Below, piece by piece: positions 8,914 through 19,792 of a DNA stretch of 64,000 nucleotides. Numbering within the stretch: position 1 is the stretch's first letter; every line of letters starts with the position of its first letter. The DNA is from Ralstonia soli (GTDB taxonomy: Bacteria; Pseudomonadota; Gammaproteobacteria; Burkholderiales; Burkholderiaceae). The DNA is taken from contig NZ_JAMXHT010000006.1 in NCBI RefSeq assembly GCF_023955655.1, forward strand, positions 124,001 through 188,000. The letters are read 5' to 3'. The position numbers and the translations under genes were made by a program. The notes beneath the pieces were generated by a model, which ran no database searches, was not told the origin of the DNA, and saw only the letters and a list, made by a program, of their open reading frames with translations.

Positions 8914-11900
8914 TTACCAACGCTTGTTGAACAGCACCGATGCCCCGTTGATTGTGCCGCCGCGCGCCACGACCGACCAGCGCCGTGAGAATTGCCACGT
9001 CAGCTTGACGATCGAATCGGCCGTCGACAGGCTCTGCTCGTAACCGACCGTGATGCGCTCCGAGATCGCCTTGCCCAGGCTCACCACCTGCGGGTCAGTC
9101 AGGCCGGCGGTGGACGGCCCGATCGAGAACTCGTCGAGCCCGAAGCGTCGCGCCACGTTCTTGCCCGCCACGTTGCCCAGCAGACCGAGCGCCGCGCCGG
9201 ACATCGCCTGCTGCTGGCCGAGGCCCGCGTTGGACGCGCTGTAGCCGAACATCAGCCACGAGAGCTTGTCCTCATCGGGCACGTTGGGCTCGGAGACGAG
9301 CTTCACGCGCGGCTGGCGCACGGTGCCGGTCACCTGCACGCCTGCCTCGACTTCCTGGTTGCGACGCATGGCGATGATGTTGAACGAAGGATTATTGATC
9401 GGCCCGATGAAGTTCAGCACGCCCTGGTCGATGGCGAGCTTGCGGCCGAACGCCTCGTAGGTGCTGCCCGGACGCACGTAGATCGTGCCCGTGCCGCGCA
9501 GGGGCACCAGGGGTTCGCTGTGCACATGCATCTGGCCGCCGAGCGACAGGTCGGCGCCCGCGCCCTTGAAGCGGAAGTTGTCGCCAAAGTCGACGTCGAT
9601 ATCGACGATCGGGCTGAAGCGGCCGGCGGGCTTTTCCTCGCGCTTGACGCCACGTTCGGCCTGGTTGCGAGCGGCATCGGCGCGACGCACGATGACCACG
9701 TCGTCGCCGAGTACCGGGGCGCCATCCTTGGGCAGGTCGAAGAGACCACGGTCCACCTTGAACTTGCCCGTGATGGCCACGCGGTCGTTGTCATTGGCGA
9801 TGCGCGCCTGGCCCGAGAGCACCAGCGTGCGGTCCGGATCGGCAAAGAGCTGCAGCTTGTCGGCGACGATGGAGCCGGTGAGGTTCGGATTCGCCTCGCC
9901 GAGCTGCACGCGGCCCTGCGCACGCACGGTGCCGTCGCCGCCGTGGAACACCACCTGCTGCAGGTCAACGACGTTCTGATCCAGCGCCACGCGTAAAACG
10001 CCGCCGGTCAGACGAATACCCTGGTCGTACAGCGCCACCTCGACGTCCTGGCCGGTCAGGAAGCCGCTCACCTTGGGCGCGCCCACCGTGCCGGCAAACG
10101 TCAGGCTTGCGGCGAGCTGCCCTTCCGTTGCCACATCCGGCCCCAGCAGATCGCCGATGCTCTTGAGGTGCGGCAGGTTGATCGTCAGCCCCCCCGACAA
10201 CGGCGAGTTGGGCGCCATCAGCGCCAGCGCACCCGGCGCCGGATCGCGCACGAGCCCGACACCTGCATCGAGATACAGATTACCGACGCGGGTGGATTGC
10301 ACGTTGCCGCGCAGCGCGAGGCGCATGCCTTCGCCCTGCGCTTCCACCGTCGCCTCGGTCAGGCCCAGCGGGGTGAAGCCGCGCCCGGCGTTGATCGACA
10401 GATCGCCGCTGCGGCGGGCAATGCGTGCCGTGCCGATGGCTGTGCTGCCGAGGTCAAGATCCCATTGACCATCGATGACGAGGTCGGTCCGCACCGGCGG
10501 CGCCTGGCCCGTCCAGGTGCGCACGAGCTCCAGCACGCGTGCGATCTGCAGCCCGTCGATGCGGCCGGCGCTGCGCACGTGGCCCCGGGTCGATTCAACA
10601 CGCTCGATATGGATGGGCGTCTTGTCCAGCGTGAGATCGGTGCGCCCCACCATCAGGCGACCCGGTGCCACCGAAACTCGCACCGGCGCCGTGAGCTGCA
10701 GGTTGGGCTCGCCTTGCGCCGTGAGCGTGGAGATCGTGCCGTCCCAGCCGTCGCCGTCCTTGCCCGGCGTCAGCGCGCCATCACCCGCCAGCGCAAACTT
10801 GAACGGCTGGTTGCGTACAGTGCCGTCGGCATCGGCGCGGAAGCGGTGGGCACGTCGCGTGCCGTCCAGCGTGGCGTGCACCTCGCGCAACGACAGGCTC
10901 GGGCCTGTCACTCGCTGCGCGGTCAGCTCAAGCAGCAAGGGGCCGTCGATTCCGTCGCGGATCTGCGCCCGGCCATTGGCGGTGTCGATCTTATTGCCCT
11001 GATAGGCAAGCTGGTTGGCGCGGAACGTGGCCTCCACCTGCGGCCGCTTGATCGTGCCCGACACATCGCCGGACAGGCTGAGCGCCCCACTCACGCCGAG
11101 TTGCAGGCGCGCCAGCTGCGGCGCGTCGACCTCAACGTGCATGCGGTCGCCTGCCGCGCCGAAACTGCCACGCAGGCTAGCCTTGTTGCCGGCCACGTCG
11201 AGCTTCGCGTCGCTGGGCAGCAGGCGCATCAGTTCGTCAACCTTGCGCAGATGGACGTTGCCGTCGCCGGTCATCGGCAGGCCGGCATATTCGCTGTTGC
11301 GCACGGCAAACTTGATGGCGGCGTCGATCGGCTCGCCGAGCGTGCCTCGTGCATCGAAATCGGCGTTGATGCGGCCCTTGGCCACCTTCGCCAGCCGCGA
11401 CGGATCGAACTCGGCCAAGTTGCCTTTGAAGGCGAACGACTGCGCGTCGTCGTGCTTGAGCGTGCCCGCCAGCGTCAGCCGCGAGCGGCCGAGCGACACC
11501 TGCGCGCTATCCACCGCCACCTGCGCTGCGTCCAATACAGCCTTCGCCTGCGCGCGCATGTCGCCACCGGCCAGATCGAGCGCCACATGCTGCGTACCGC
11601 CCGCAAAATCGACGGTGATGGGGCCGCCGAGCTTCGTCTTCTCCAGCGATGCATGCACCGCCTGCAGGTCGAGCTGGTGCACATCGACGCGCAGCGTGCC
11701 GTGGCCCTTCTGCACATCGGCGCCACCCGTCAGTTGCGCGCCGCCCAGCAGACGCACGTCCAGGCCGGTGAGCTGCTGATCGTCTTCGTTCAGCCGAACC
11801 TGTGCGCGCAGCGATTGCAGCGGCAGCTTCTGCTTGTCGAGGGTACCGGCCTGCGCGTTGTCGATCTGGATGGGGCCGGCCACGGTCAGCGTCTTGGCCT

Positions 11901-12852
11901 GTTCGTCCGGGCGCAGGTCGGCGTGAATGGAGAGCGACGCTTCCGGCGCACCCGGTGCAAACGCGCGCGGGTTCACGTGGTCGGCCGACACCACCGCCCG
12001 CGACAGCGGCAACGCGCCGAACGGCGTGGCGTCGATCTGCGCCTGCGCGGTGAGCTTGGCGCCGGTGCCGGTCGCGTCGATATGCAGCGCCTCCAGCGAG
12101 CCCGACAGTTGCGCCGACACCGACGCATCCTGCTTCTGCCTGTTTTGCCCACCTCCTGCCTCGAACTGCGTGGCCAGCGTCGCGGCCCCGGTGAGCGGAT
12201 ACGGCCGCGTGCCGGTCATGTGCAGCGTGGCGGTCAGCTTGCCGGCCGGCGTCTCCATGCCGTCGAGCATCACGTTGTGATGCGTGCCATCGGTGTGCAA
12301 GCTGCCGGCGATCGACTTCAACTCGGTGCTCGACGTGCCCTCGCGGATGGCGAGACGATCCACGGCAAGCCGGTCCACATCGATCGCCAGCGGCAACACC
12401 AGAGACGTGGGCGGACCACTCGGCGGCGACGGCGGTGTCGGATGCTGGATCACCTCGATATTGCCGGCACGCAGATACGCGAAATGCGCATGCCATGGGC
12501 CGCGTGTGATCGCCCAGCGGCCCTCGACATGATCGATGCGCACCTCGGTGCTGCCCGCACGTACGTGCACATCGCGCAGCGACAGGCCTTCGCGCAACGT
12601 GCCACCGTCCAGCTTGCCAGACACATAAGCATGGCCGAAGCGCGTGGCCAGCGACCACAACTGCGCCGTGCCGGACTGCGAATGGATGGCCCAGAGCAGC
12701 CAGCCGGCCGATACCAGCACAATCACCAGCACCAGCACAACCAAGCCCCCGAACCAGCGCAGCGTCCGGCGCCCCCAGCCCCGCTTGGGACGTGCCGGGC
12801 GAGGCGCTTCAGGTGGGTTCGTGTCAGGCGTTTGCGAGTCGGCCGTCGTCAT
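8914..12852 (-). CDS. tamB: Translocation and assembly module subunit TamB
   Basis: A 1312-residue inner-membrane-anchored periplasmic protein of the TamB/YtfN (DUF490) family. An N-terminal basic segment is followed by one transmembrane helix (about residues 33-55, GLVVLVLVIVLVSAGWLLW). More than 1000 residues of repetitive beta strand come next, the hydrophobic groove that spans the periplasm, and the conserved TamB domain occupies the last 350 residues, ending SRRWSVVARGGTINGASVLFNKRW. The size is normal for the family. With TamA it helps insert outer membrane proteins, and the family is also implicated in phospholipid transport. The ATG at 12852 lies 2 bases after the tamA stop, so translation is probably coupled. 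Confidence 0.94.
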   Translation of the reverse strand: MTTADSQTPDTNPPEAPRPARPKRGWGRRTLRWFGGLVVLVLVIVLVSAGWLLWAIHSQSGTAQLWSLATRFGHAYVSGKLDGGTLREGLSLRDVHVRAGSTEVRIDHVEGRWAITRGPWHAHFAYLRAGNIEVIQHPTPPSPPSGPPTSLVLPLAIDVDRLAVDRLAIREGTSSTELKSIAGSLHTDGTHHNVMLDGMETPAGKLTATLHMTGTRPYPLTGAATLATQFEAGGGQNRQKQDASVSAQLSGSLEALHIDATGTGAKLTAQAQIDATPFGALPLSRAVVSADHVNPRAFAPGAPEASLSIHADLRPDEQAKTLTVAGPIQIDNAQAGTLDKQKLPLQSLRAQVRLNEDDQQLTGLDVRLLGGAQLTGGADVQKGHGTLRVDVHQLDLQAVHASLEKTKLGGPITVDFAGGTQHVALDLAGGDMRAQAKAVLDAAQVAVDSAQVSLGRSRLTLAGTLKHDDAQSFAFKGNLAEFDPSRLAKVAKGRINADFDARGTLGEPIDAAIKFAVRNSEYAGLPMTGDGNVHLRKVDELMRLLPSDAKLDVAGNKASLRGSFGAAGDRMHVEVDAPQLARLQLGVSGALSLSGDVSGTIKRPQVEATFRANQLAYQGNKIDTANGRAQIRDGIDGPLLLELTAQRVTGPSLSLREVHATLDGTRRAHRFRADADGTVRNQPFKFALAGDGALTPGKDGDGWDGTISTLTAQGEPNLQLTAPVRVSVAPGRLMVGRTDLTLDKTPIHIERVESTRGHVRSAGRIDGLQIARVLELVRTWTGQAPPVRTDLVIDGQWDLDLGSTAIGTARIARRSGDLSINAGRGFTPLGLTEATVEAQGEGMRLALRGNVQSTRVGNLYLDAGVGLVRDPAPGALALMAPNSPLSGGLTINLPHLKSIGDLLGPDVATEGQLAASLTFAGTVGAPKVSGFLTGQDVEVALYDQGIRLTGGVLRVALDQNVVDLQQVVFHGGDGTVRAQGRVQLGEANPNLTGSIVADKLQLFADPDRTLVLSGQARIANDNDRVAITGKFKVDRGLFDLPKDGAPVLGDDVVIVRRADAARNQAERGVKREEKPAGRFSPIVDIDVDFGDNFRFKGAGADLSLGGQMHVHSEPLVPLRGTGTIYVRPGSTYEAFGRKLAIDQGVLNFIGPINNPSFNIIAMRRNQEVEAGVQVTGTVRQPRVKLVSEPNVPDEDKLSWLMFGYSASNAGLGQQQAMSGAALGLLGNVAGKNVARRFGLDEFSIGPSTAGLTDPQVVSLGKAISERITVGYEQSLSTADSIVKLTWQFSRRWSVVARGGTINGASVLFNKRW

Positions 12853-12854
12853 AT

Positions 12855-14639
12855 TCAAAATGCGATGCCCAGCGACACGCTCGGGCGGAACTGTTTCTCC
12901 TGGATGCCGTAGCCCAGGTCGAGCTGGATCGGCCCGACCGGACTCTTCCAGCGCACGCCCACGCCCACACCGTTGAACCAGCGGCGCTGCGACCAGTTGT
13001 CGGTGGCGGTGCCGGTGTCCCAAAACACGGCGGCGCCCCATTGCGGCAGGAACCAGCGCTGGTATTCCAGCCCGCCGGTCACGAGGAACTTGGTCGGCAG
13101 CGTACTGCCGTTGACGGTGTTGCCGATGCTCTGGAAGTCGTAGCCGCGCACCGACTGCGTGCCCCCCGTGCGAAAGCGCAGCGTGGCCGGAACGCCGTCA
13201 CCCGGGCCGTTGGTGATGACCGCCCCCAGTTCGCCGCGCGCCACCAGGATGTCGCGCTGCCCCACCGGGACGAACTGACGGATGCGGCTGTAGGAGCGCA
13301 CGAACGACTGGTCCGTCAGCACGCCCTTGACCGCCGCGCCGATCTGCGTGGTGATGATGTTGCCGCGGCGCGGGAACAGCGGGTCGTCCACGTCGCGGCG
13401 CGTCCAGGCAAAGCCGGGCACCAGCGCCTTGCTCAGCTGGCGCTCGGCGCCGTCGGGGCGCAGGTCGTCGTAGTAGAAATCGATGGTGAACGACGTCTCG
13501 TAGATGCCGCGCACGCGTGTCTGCTTGAAACCGGCGCGGTAGCTGCGCGTATCGGTACCCGAGGTGTCGGTGCGGTCCATGCTGCTGTAGATGCTGTTGA
13601 CGTACTGCTTGTCGTCGGGCGGCAGCGTCACGCCGGCAAACAGGTACTGTCGACGCTGTTCGAGGCGCGCCTGGGTGTCGACCACCCACGCCTTGTTGAA
13701 CAGATTCAGATACTGATAGCGCCCTTCCACCGAGGCACCCGTATCCGTGCCGTAACCCACGCCGCTGGTCAGGCGGTTGGGCGGGTACTCCCGCACGCGC
13801 ACGCGCACCGGCGCATTGACCGGGTCTTTCGGGTCGTCGCCCAAGTCGACGATGGCGTTGGAGAAATACGGCTGCCCCTGGATGGCGGCCTGCAACGACT
13901 GCAGGCGATCAGCGGAGTAGTCCTCGCCCACGCGCAGCGGGTTCACGTGCTCGATGATGCTGCGCGGATAGCGCGACAGGCCCTGCACATCTAGCGGGCC
14001 CAGCGTGTAAGCGGGACCGCTGTCGTAGTCCACCGACAAGTCCGCCTTGCTTTCGTCCGGATCGACACGCGCCTGCGAGTTCGTCTGCTTGGCCGCGTAA
14101 TAACGTTTGCTCTGCAGCGCGGCCAGGCTATCGTCCTTGGCCTTGTCCCAGCCGGACTGACGAAAGGCCACGCCGTGCGGCAGGCCCCAGGCCTTTTTCA
14201 ACTCGTCGATGCGCTTCGGGTCCTGCGTGATGGCGCCGGTAAAGTCGAGCGCCACGTTGTCGATCGTCGTGCGCGGCCCCGGTTCGACCTTCACGTTCAC
14301 CACGCGCTTGTCAGGCGCGCCTTCCAGCTGCGCGGTCGCCTTGGGCACGAAGTAGCCCTCGGTGGCCGTCAGCTTGGTGACCTGGTCGCCAATGGTCTCG
14401 ACCATGTACTGGAGCTGGTCTTCGGTGATGTCCTTGCGGTCTTTGTAGCGCGAGAGGTCCAGGTGGCGCTCGAGCAGGTCTCGGATCGCCTTGGGCGCCT
14501 CGATTTTGACCTGATATTCGGCGCGAGCCGGCACGCAGGCGAGGGACAGGACAAAGCCCGCCACCAGCGCGGCAGCATGCACACCCAGAAAACGGAAGCG
14601 TGATCGTGACAGTCGCAATGCGCGACGAGGACCGGTCAT
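12855..14639 (-). CDS. tamA: Translocation and assembly module subunit TamA (Omp85 family)
   Basis: A 594-residue outer membrane protein. The signal peptide ends at PARA (residue 40). Three POTRA-like segments cover about residues 41-270, and a 16-stranded Omp85 barrel follows, with the conserved motif GGTQSVRGYDFQSIG and the C-terminal strand ending SVSLGIAF, whose terminal Phe is the usual BAM recognition residue. It pairs with TamB to form the TAM complex. I place the start at ATG 14639 because it gives a normal signal peptide; the open frame extends 73 codons further without similarity. It is divergent from the DUF3460 gene. Confidence 0.93.
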   Translation of the reverse strand: MTGPRRALRLSRSRFRFLGVHAAALVAGFVLSLACVPARAEYQVKIEAPKAIRDLLERHLDLSRYKDRKDITEDQLQYMVETIGDQVTKLTATEGYFVPKATAQLEGAPDKRVVNVKVEPGPRTTIDNVALDFTGAITQDPKRIDELKKAWGLPHGVAFRQSGWDKAKDDSLAALQSKRYYAAKQTNSQARVDPDESKADLSVDYDSGPAYTLGPLDVQGLSRYPRSIIEHVNPLRVGEDYSADRLQSLQAAIQGQPYFSNAIVDLGDDPKDPVNAPVRVRVREYPPNRLTSGVGYGTDTGASVEGRYQYLNLFNKAWVVDTQARLEQRRQYLFAGVTLPPDDKQYVNSIYSSMDRTDTSGTDTRSYRAGFKQTRVRGIYETSFTIDFYYDDLRPDGAERQLSKALVPGFAWTRRDVDDPLFPRRGNIITTQIGAAVKGVLTDQSFVRSYSRIRQFVPVGQRDILVARGELGAVITNGPGDGVPATLRFRTGGTQSVRGYDFQSIGNTVNGSTLPTKFLVTGGLEYQRWFLPQWGAAVFWDTGTATDNWSQRRWFNGVGVGVRWKSPVGPIQLDLGYGIQEKQFRPSVSLGIAF

Positions 14640-14797
14640 CGTGGCAAGAATGGCGCCGCACCCACGGGCCGGCCGAGTCGAGGAAAGGCGTATTTGACCA
14701 TACCGAACCTGCAGGGTGCCCACGAAAATGCGCCGCGGGCGTCCTTTCAGAGCGATCCGAAGCTGCTCGCAGGCGCCGTGCCCGCCGGCCAATACGG

Positions 14798-14803
14798 TAA
14801 AAT
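14798..14803 (+). promoter_or_regulatory. Possible -10 element for DUF3460-scpA-panC
   Basis: TAAAAT in the context ACGGTAAAATGCGCC, 64 bases upstream of the DUF3460 start. It is the Burkholderiaceae-style -10 box; no clear -35 box. Confidence 0.35.
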
Positions 14804-14866
14804 GCGCCGGTTTTCCGCCTGGGAACGTCCTGGGCGGGGCAAGGTCATCCAACATCACTTACTGCC

Positions 14867-15055
14867 ATGTCCCTGTACAAGTCCGAGATCACCCAGTTCC
14901 TGGAAGAACTCAAGACCCAGAAGCCCGATCTGGAAGCGCAACAGCGCCAGGGCCGCTCCCTGCTGTGGGACAAGGACCCGATCGACCTGGAAGAGCGCGC
15001 ACGCGCCAAATCCGCTCGCGTGCCGCAAAAGCCGTACGTCTACTCGCTGGACTGA
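14867..15055 (+). CDS. DUF3460 family small protein
   Basis: A 62-residue, highly charged soluble protein beginning MSLYKSEITQFLEELK and ending PQKPYVYSLD, which matches DUF3460, a small family of beta-proteobacteria with unknown function. The sequence predicts an amphipathic N-terminal helix followed by LLWDKDPIDLEERARAKSARV and a short aromatic tail. It stands 39 bases upstream of scpA, which suggests co-transcription and perhaps a link with chromosome organisation; that link is inference from position only. Confidence 0.85.
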   Translation: MSLYKSEITQFLEELKTQKPDLEAQQRQGRSLLWDKDPIDLEERARAKSARVPQKPYVYSLD

Positions 15056-15094
15056 TCGGCCGACCGGCCCTCAGCCCACCAGGCCCACCGCCGC

Positions 15095-15976
15095 ATGACC
15101 ACTACCGCGCAGGACAAGCTGCCGCTGCCCGTCGAGCTGCCCAGCGTGGCGCCCGAGCAGGATTCCACGCCCGCGCAGGTCGACGGCCTCGCGTTTGCGC
15201 GGCTGTACGGCGAGCCGCTGTTCAAGCTCCCGCAGGATCTCTACATCCCGCCTGACGCGCTCGAGATCTTTCTCGAAGCGTTTGAGGGGCCGCTGGACTT
15301 GCTGCTGTACCTGATCCGGCGCCAGAACTTCAATGTGCTGGACATTCCGCTGGCGCAGGTCACGCGGCAGTACCTGGCGTACATCGAGCAGATCCGCGCG
15401 ACCAACCTCGAATTGGCCGCCGAATACCTGCTGATGGCGGCCATGCTGATCGAGATCAAGTCGCGCATGCTGCTGCCGGTCAAGAAGACCGACTCCGGCG
15501 AAGAACCCGAAGACCCCCGTGCCGAACTGGTACGCCGCCTGCTCGAATATGAGCAGATGAAGCTGGCCGCGCAGAAGCTCGACACGCTGCCGCAGCTCGG
15601 CCGCGACTTCCTGCGCGCGCAGGTGTACATCGAGCAGAGCCTCGCGCCGCGCTACCCCGACGTCGATACTGAAGACCTGCGCGTGGCGTGGGCCGACGTG
15701 CTGCGCCGGGCCAAGCTCACGCAACATCACAAGATCTCGCGCGAAGAATTGTCCGTGCGCGAGCACATGAGCCAGATCCTGCGCCGCCTGCAACACGCGC
15801 GGTTCATGGAGTTCACCGAGCTGTTCGAAGAAGCGATCCAGTCCGGCAAGGGCGCGCCCATCGTGGTGGTCAACTTTGTCGCCATGCTGGAGCTCTCGCG
15901 CGAATCGCTGCTCGAAATCACGCAGGCCGAACCGTACGCGCCCATTTACGTGCGCCTCGCCTATTCTCCGACGTAA
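15095..15976 (+). CDS. scpA: Segregation and condensation protein A
   Basis: A 293-residue kleisin-type subunit of the SMC-ScpA-ScpB condensin-like complex, which organises chromosomes in the cytoplasm. The N-terminal SMC-neck-binding domain begins after a variable 45-residue leader at FEGPLDLLLYLIRRQNFNVLDIP; it continues with YLLMAAMLIEIKSRMLLP, the strongest family signature. The winged-helix C-terminal domain (about 215-293) contains FTELFEEA and FVAMLELSRE. The start at ATG 15095 overlaps no gene and leaves a slightly long N-terminus. A convincing scpB is not in the window. It lies between DUF3460 and panC in the same direction. Confidence 0.93.
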   Translation: MTTTAQDKLPLPVELPSVAPEQDSTPAQVDGLAFARLYGEPLFKLPQDLYIPPDALEIFLEAFEGPLDLLLYLIRRQNFNVLDIPLAQVTRQYLAYIEQIRATNLELAAEYLLMAAMLIEIKSRMLLPVKKTDSGEEPEDPRAELVRRLLEYEQMKLAAQKLDTLPQLGRDFLRAQVYIEQSLAPRYPDVDTEDLRVAWADVLRRAKLTQHHKISREELSVREHMSQILRRLQHARFMEFTELFEEAIQSGKGAPIVVVNFVAMLELSRESLLEITQAEPYAPIYVRLAYSPT

Positions 15977-15990
15977 TTCGTCCGACCTGA

Positions 15991-16866
<876 letters not shown>

Positions 16867-16883
16867 GCGACGCGTCGTCCAAC

Positions 16884-16912
16884 AAAAAGCCCGGCCTGTG
16901 CCGGGCTTTTTT
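16884..16912 (+). terminator. Bidirectional rho-independent terminator between panC and the ParA-like gene
   Basis: AAAAAGCCCGGC, loop CTGT, GCCGGGCTTTTTT: a perfect stem flanked by A and T runs, so it can stop both converging genes. The last T overlaps the stop codon of the ParA-like gene. Confidence 0.93.
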
Positions 16913-17577
16913 CATGCCGCCGCCGAGGTGTCAGCGGCTGCCGTCTGCAGCGGCGTTTCCCCCAACCAGTCTAGGATGCTGCTCCACTGCTCCACGTCCT
17001 TCGCCACGCGCGAGGGCGCCACGTCCCACAGGGTCAGGCCGTGCGCGGCCAGTTGCACGTAATTCTGGGTATCGCGCAGATAGCCGAGGATCGGCACATC
17101 AAGCCCCTGCACGAAGCGCTGCAGCTGCTCCGCCGCACGCGTGCGCATATCCACGCGCATGCCGACCACGCCCAGCTTGACCTCGCCGTGGCGGACGGGC
17201 TTTTCATCAGCCAGTTTGCGCAAGAAGGCTTGCGTGGCCAGGATATCGAACATCGACGGCTGCAGCGGCACGATCACGTGCCCGGCCATCTTGATGAGGT
17301 CGCCCAGCCGCCAGCCATGCAGGCCGGCAGGGGTGTCGAGTACCACGTGCGTGGTGCCCTTGGGCGGCTTGGCGATGTGGTCGGCGTTGATTTCCCAGGT
17401 GCGGATCGGCTTGGCGGTCTCGGGACGCAGGGCCAGCCACTCGCGTGAGGACTGCTGGCGATCGGTATCGCCCAGCATCACGGCGTGGTCTTGCGCGGCA
17501 AAGTAGCCGGCCAGATTGGTCGCCAGCGTGGTTTTGCCCACGCCGCCCTTCGGATTCGCTACAACAGCCACCGGCAT
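16912..17577 (-). CDS. ParA-family ATPase
   Basis: A 221-residue deviant Walker-A ATPase with KGGVGKTT at residues 10-17, the switch motif DTDRQQSSREW near 38-48 and VVLDTPAG near 78. It belongs to the short ParA/MinD-like group that lacks an N-terminal DNA-binding domain. The start ATG at 17577 has a good Shine-Dalgarno (GAGGAGG); 15 further in-frame codons upstream are possible. No parB or parS is adjacent and the chromosome parAB pair is normally next to gidB, so this is probably an orphan ParA that positions some other cargo. The cargo is unknown. Confidence 0.85.
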   Translation of the reverse strand: MPVAVVANPKGGVGKTTLATNLAGYFAAQDHAVMLGDTDRQQSSREWLALRPETAKPIRTWEINADHIAKPPKGTTHVVLDTPAGLHGWRLGDLIKMAGHVIVPLQPSMFDILATQAFLRKLADEKPVRHGEVKLGVVGMRVDMRTRAAEQLQRFVQGLDVPILGYLRDTQNYVQLAAHGLTLWDVAPSRVAKDVEQWSSILDWLGETPLQTAAADTSAAA

Positions 17578-17653
17578 GCCTGCCTCCTCGCGCTCATCGA
17601 GTTTGAGTGCCGAGTCGATCACTCGGCGGATCTGCGTATCCGATAATTATGGC

Positions 17654-19159
17654 TCAGCCTGCACGCTGGAGCGCCTCGAACAGCGCGGCGAGATCGAGGT
17701 GCGCCTCGCATGTATCGGCAAGGCGTTCGAGCGACGCCTCGCGCAGGGCGGCGTAGTCTTGCGCCTGTGCGTCACGCACGCCGGCCCAGGCAAGCAGCGC
17801 GCGGCAGGCGTCGGGGGCATCGAACAAACCGTGCAGATAGGTGGCGAGAATCTGCCCATCGGCAGAGATGGCGCCGTCCGCACGCCCGTCGTCGAGCCGC
17901 ACGGCGGGCCGCGCGAGGCCCGGCCCCTCCGTCACGCCCATGTGGATTTCGTAGCCGTCGATGGCGGCATCGCCTGCCCCCTTCCCAACCAGCGTGCCGC
18001 GTACCTGCCGTAACTGCTTGGCCGCCGCCAGCGTGGTCTCGAAATCGAGATAGCCAAGCCCATCGACGCTGCCGGGCGCGCCCTCCAGCCCCTGCGGATC
18101 ATGCAGACGCCGCCCCAGCATCTGCATGCCGCCGCAGATGCCGATCAGCTTGCCGCCGTAACGCAGGTGCCGCGCGATGGCCGCCTCCCAGCCATGAGCG
18201 CGCAACCAGGCGAGATCGGCCTGCACGCTCTTGCTGCCCGGCAGGATGATGAGATCGGCCGGGGGAATGGGTTGGCCCGGGCCGACCAGGCGCACATCCA
18301 CCTGCGGGTGCGCGCGCAGCGCATCGAAATCGGTGTGGTTCGACACGCGCGGCAGCACCGGAATCACCACGCGCAGGGCATCGCCGGAGGTCGCATGCTG
18401 CGCCGTCTGCACCGCATCTTCCGCATCGAGATGCAAGCCATGCAGATACGGCAGCACGCCGAACACCGGCTTGCCCGTCTGCGCGGTCAGCCAATCGAGG
18501 CCGGGCGTGAGCAGCGAGATGTCGCCGCGAAACCGGTTGATGACGAAGCCCGCCACGCGCGCGCGCTCGCTCTCCGACAAACACGCAAGCGTGCCGATCA
18601 GGTGTGCGAACACGCCGCCGCGGTCGATATCGGCGACGAGCACCACGGGACAATCCACCGCCTCCGCAAAGCCCATGTTGGCGATGTCGCGGTCGCGCAG
18701 GTTCACCTCGGCGGGGCTGCCGGCGCCTTCCACGAGCACGAGGTCGTACTGTGCGCGCAGACGCGTGTGCGATTCGAGCACGGCGGCCATCGCGGTCGGC
18801 TTGTACGCGTGATACGCGCGGGCGTCGAGATCGCAGCGCGGCTGGCCGTGGATGATGATCTGCGCGCCGGTGTCGCTGTTGGGCTTGAGCAGCACGGGGT
18901 TCATGTCGACCGTGGGGGCGACGCCCGCGGCCTGGGCCTGCAGTGCCTGCGCGCGGCCGATTTCGCCGCCGTCTGCGGTGACGGCGCTGTTGAGCGCCAT
19001 GTTCTGTGGCTTGAACGGCGCCACGCGCACGCCGGCGCGATGGGCAACGCGGCACAGCCCCGCCACCAGCGTGCTCTTGCCGGCGTCAGACGTGGTGCCC
19101 TGGATCATGAGCGTGCCCCGTAGCCCATTCGGCAGCACGGAAAAAGGGAGCTTTGACAT
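17654..19159 (-). CDS. cobQ: Cobyric acid synthase
   Basis: A 501-residue ATP-dependent amidotransferase that amidates four carboxylates of adenosylcobyrinic acid a,c-diamide to yield cobyric acid. The N-terminal synthetase domain has the P-loop [10 protein letters not shown] at 21-30 and [13 protein letters not shown]. The C-terminal class I glutaminase-like domain has its nucleophile Cys342 in [10 protein letters not shown] and the late motif YEIHMG. It is the only cob gene of the locus on its own transcript, divergent from cobU across only 48 bases; no riboswitch fits in that space. Its presence shows the strain acts on corrinoids upstream of cobinamide, not only in cobinamide salvage. Confidence 0.96.
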   Translation of the reverse strand: MSKLPFSVLPNGLRGTLMIQGTTSDAGKSTLVAGLCRVAHRAGVRVAPFKPQNMALNSAVTADGGEIGRAQALQAQAAGVAPTVDMNPVLLKPNSDTGAQIIIHGQPRCDLDARAYHAYKPTAMAAVLESHTRLRAQYDLVLVEGAGSPAEVNLRDRDIANMGFAEAVDCPVVLVADIDRGGVFAHLIGTLACLSESERARVAGFVINRFRGDISLLTPGLDWLTAQTGKPVFGVLPYLHGLHLDAEDAVQTAQHATSGDALRVVIPVLPRVSNHTDFDALRAHPQVDVRLVGPGQPIPPADLIILPGSKSVQADLAWLRAHGWEAAIARHLRYGGKLIGICGGMQMLGRRLHDPQGLEGAPGSVDGLGYLDFETTLAAAKQLRQVRGTLVGKGAGDAAIDGYEIHMGVTEGPGLARPAVRLDDGRADGAISADGQILATYLHGLFDAPDACRALLAWAGVRDAQAQDYAALREASLERLADTCEAHLDLAALFEALQRAG

Positions 19160-19207
19160 GCGCGGATTATCGCACCCGGCCTTGTGCAGCCTCGCTAGAA
19201 TGCACGG

Positions 19208-19792
19208 ATGTCACGCCGTCTCACACTCGTCCTCGGTGGTGCCCGCTCGGGCAAGAGCCACCACGCCGAACAACTCGCGCTGCAATGCGCGGGGCCCGTC
19301 ACGTACATCGCCACCGCGGGTGAAGGCGACGAAGAAATGCAGCTGCGTGTGGCCCTGCACCGCGCGCGCCGCCCTGGCACCTGGGGGCTCGTCGAAGAGC
19401 CCGTGCGCTTGGCCGAGGCGCTCTACACGCACGCCCAGCACGGCGGCTGTGTACTGGTCGATTGCGTCACGCTGTGGCTGAACAACCTGCTCTTTGGCGA
19501 GCCCGGCGAGCACCACGAATACCCCGACACCGGCCTCATCACCCCGCCCGCCGCGTGGACCACCGAAATCGACGCGCTGCTCACCGCCCTGCCGCTGCTG
19601 CCCGGCGAGGTCATCCTCGTGAGCAACGAGATCGGCCTGGGCGTGGTGCCGATGGGCGCCGTCACACGTTTCTACGTCGACGAACTGGGCCGGCTGAACC
19701 AGCGCCTCGCCGCCCTGGCCGACAACGTGCACCTGCTGGTGGCCGGCATTCCGATGGTGGTCAAGGGGCCGGCCCTCGGCACCGCATCGTGA
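19208..19792 (+). CDS. cobU: Adenosylcobinamide kinase / adenosylcobinamide-phosphate guanylyltransferase
   Basis: A 194-residue bifunctional enzyme that phosphorylates adenosylcobinamide and then adds GMP to give AdoCbi-GDP. The P-loop GGARSGKS is at residues 10-17, followed by the conserved HAEQLA helix, [13 protein letters not shown] and [12 protein letters not shown]. The last motif [13 protein letters not shown] is diagnostic. Equivalent to CobP in Pseudomonas nomenclature. The stop codon overlaps the GTG start of cbiB by four bases, so the two are translationally coupled. Confidence 0.96.
   Translation: MSRRLTLVLGGARSGKSHHAEQLALQCAGPVTYIATAGEGDEEMQLRVALHRARRPGTWGLVEEPVRLAEALYTHAQHGGCVLVDCVTLWLNNLLFGEPGEHHEYPDTGLITPPAAWTTEIDALLTALPLLPGEVILVSNEIGLGVVPMGAVTRFYVDELGRLNQRLAALADNVHLLVAGIPMVVKGPALGTAS

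Noticed and set aside
10168-12912. A 914-codon plus-strand frame opposite tamB
   Set aside because: An antisense shadow of the GC-rich tamB gene, with Arg/His/Gln-rich composition and no domain.
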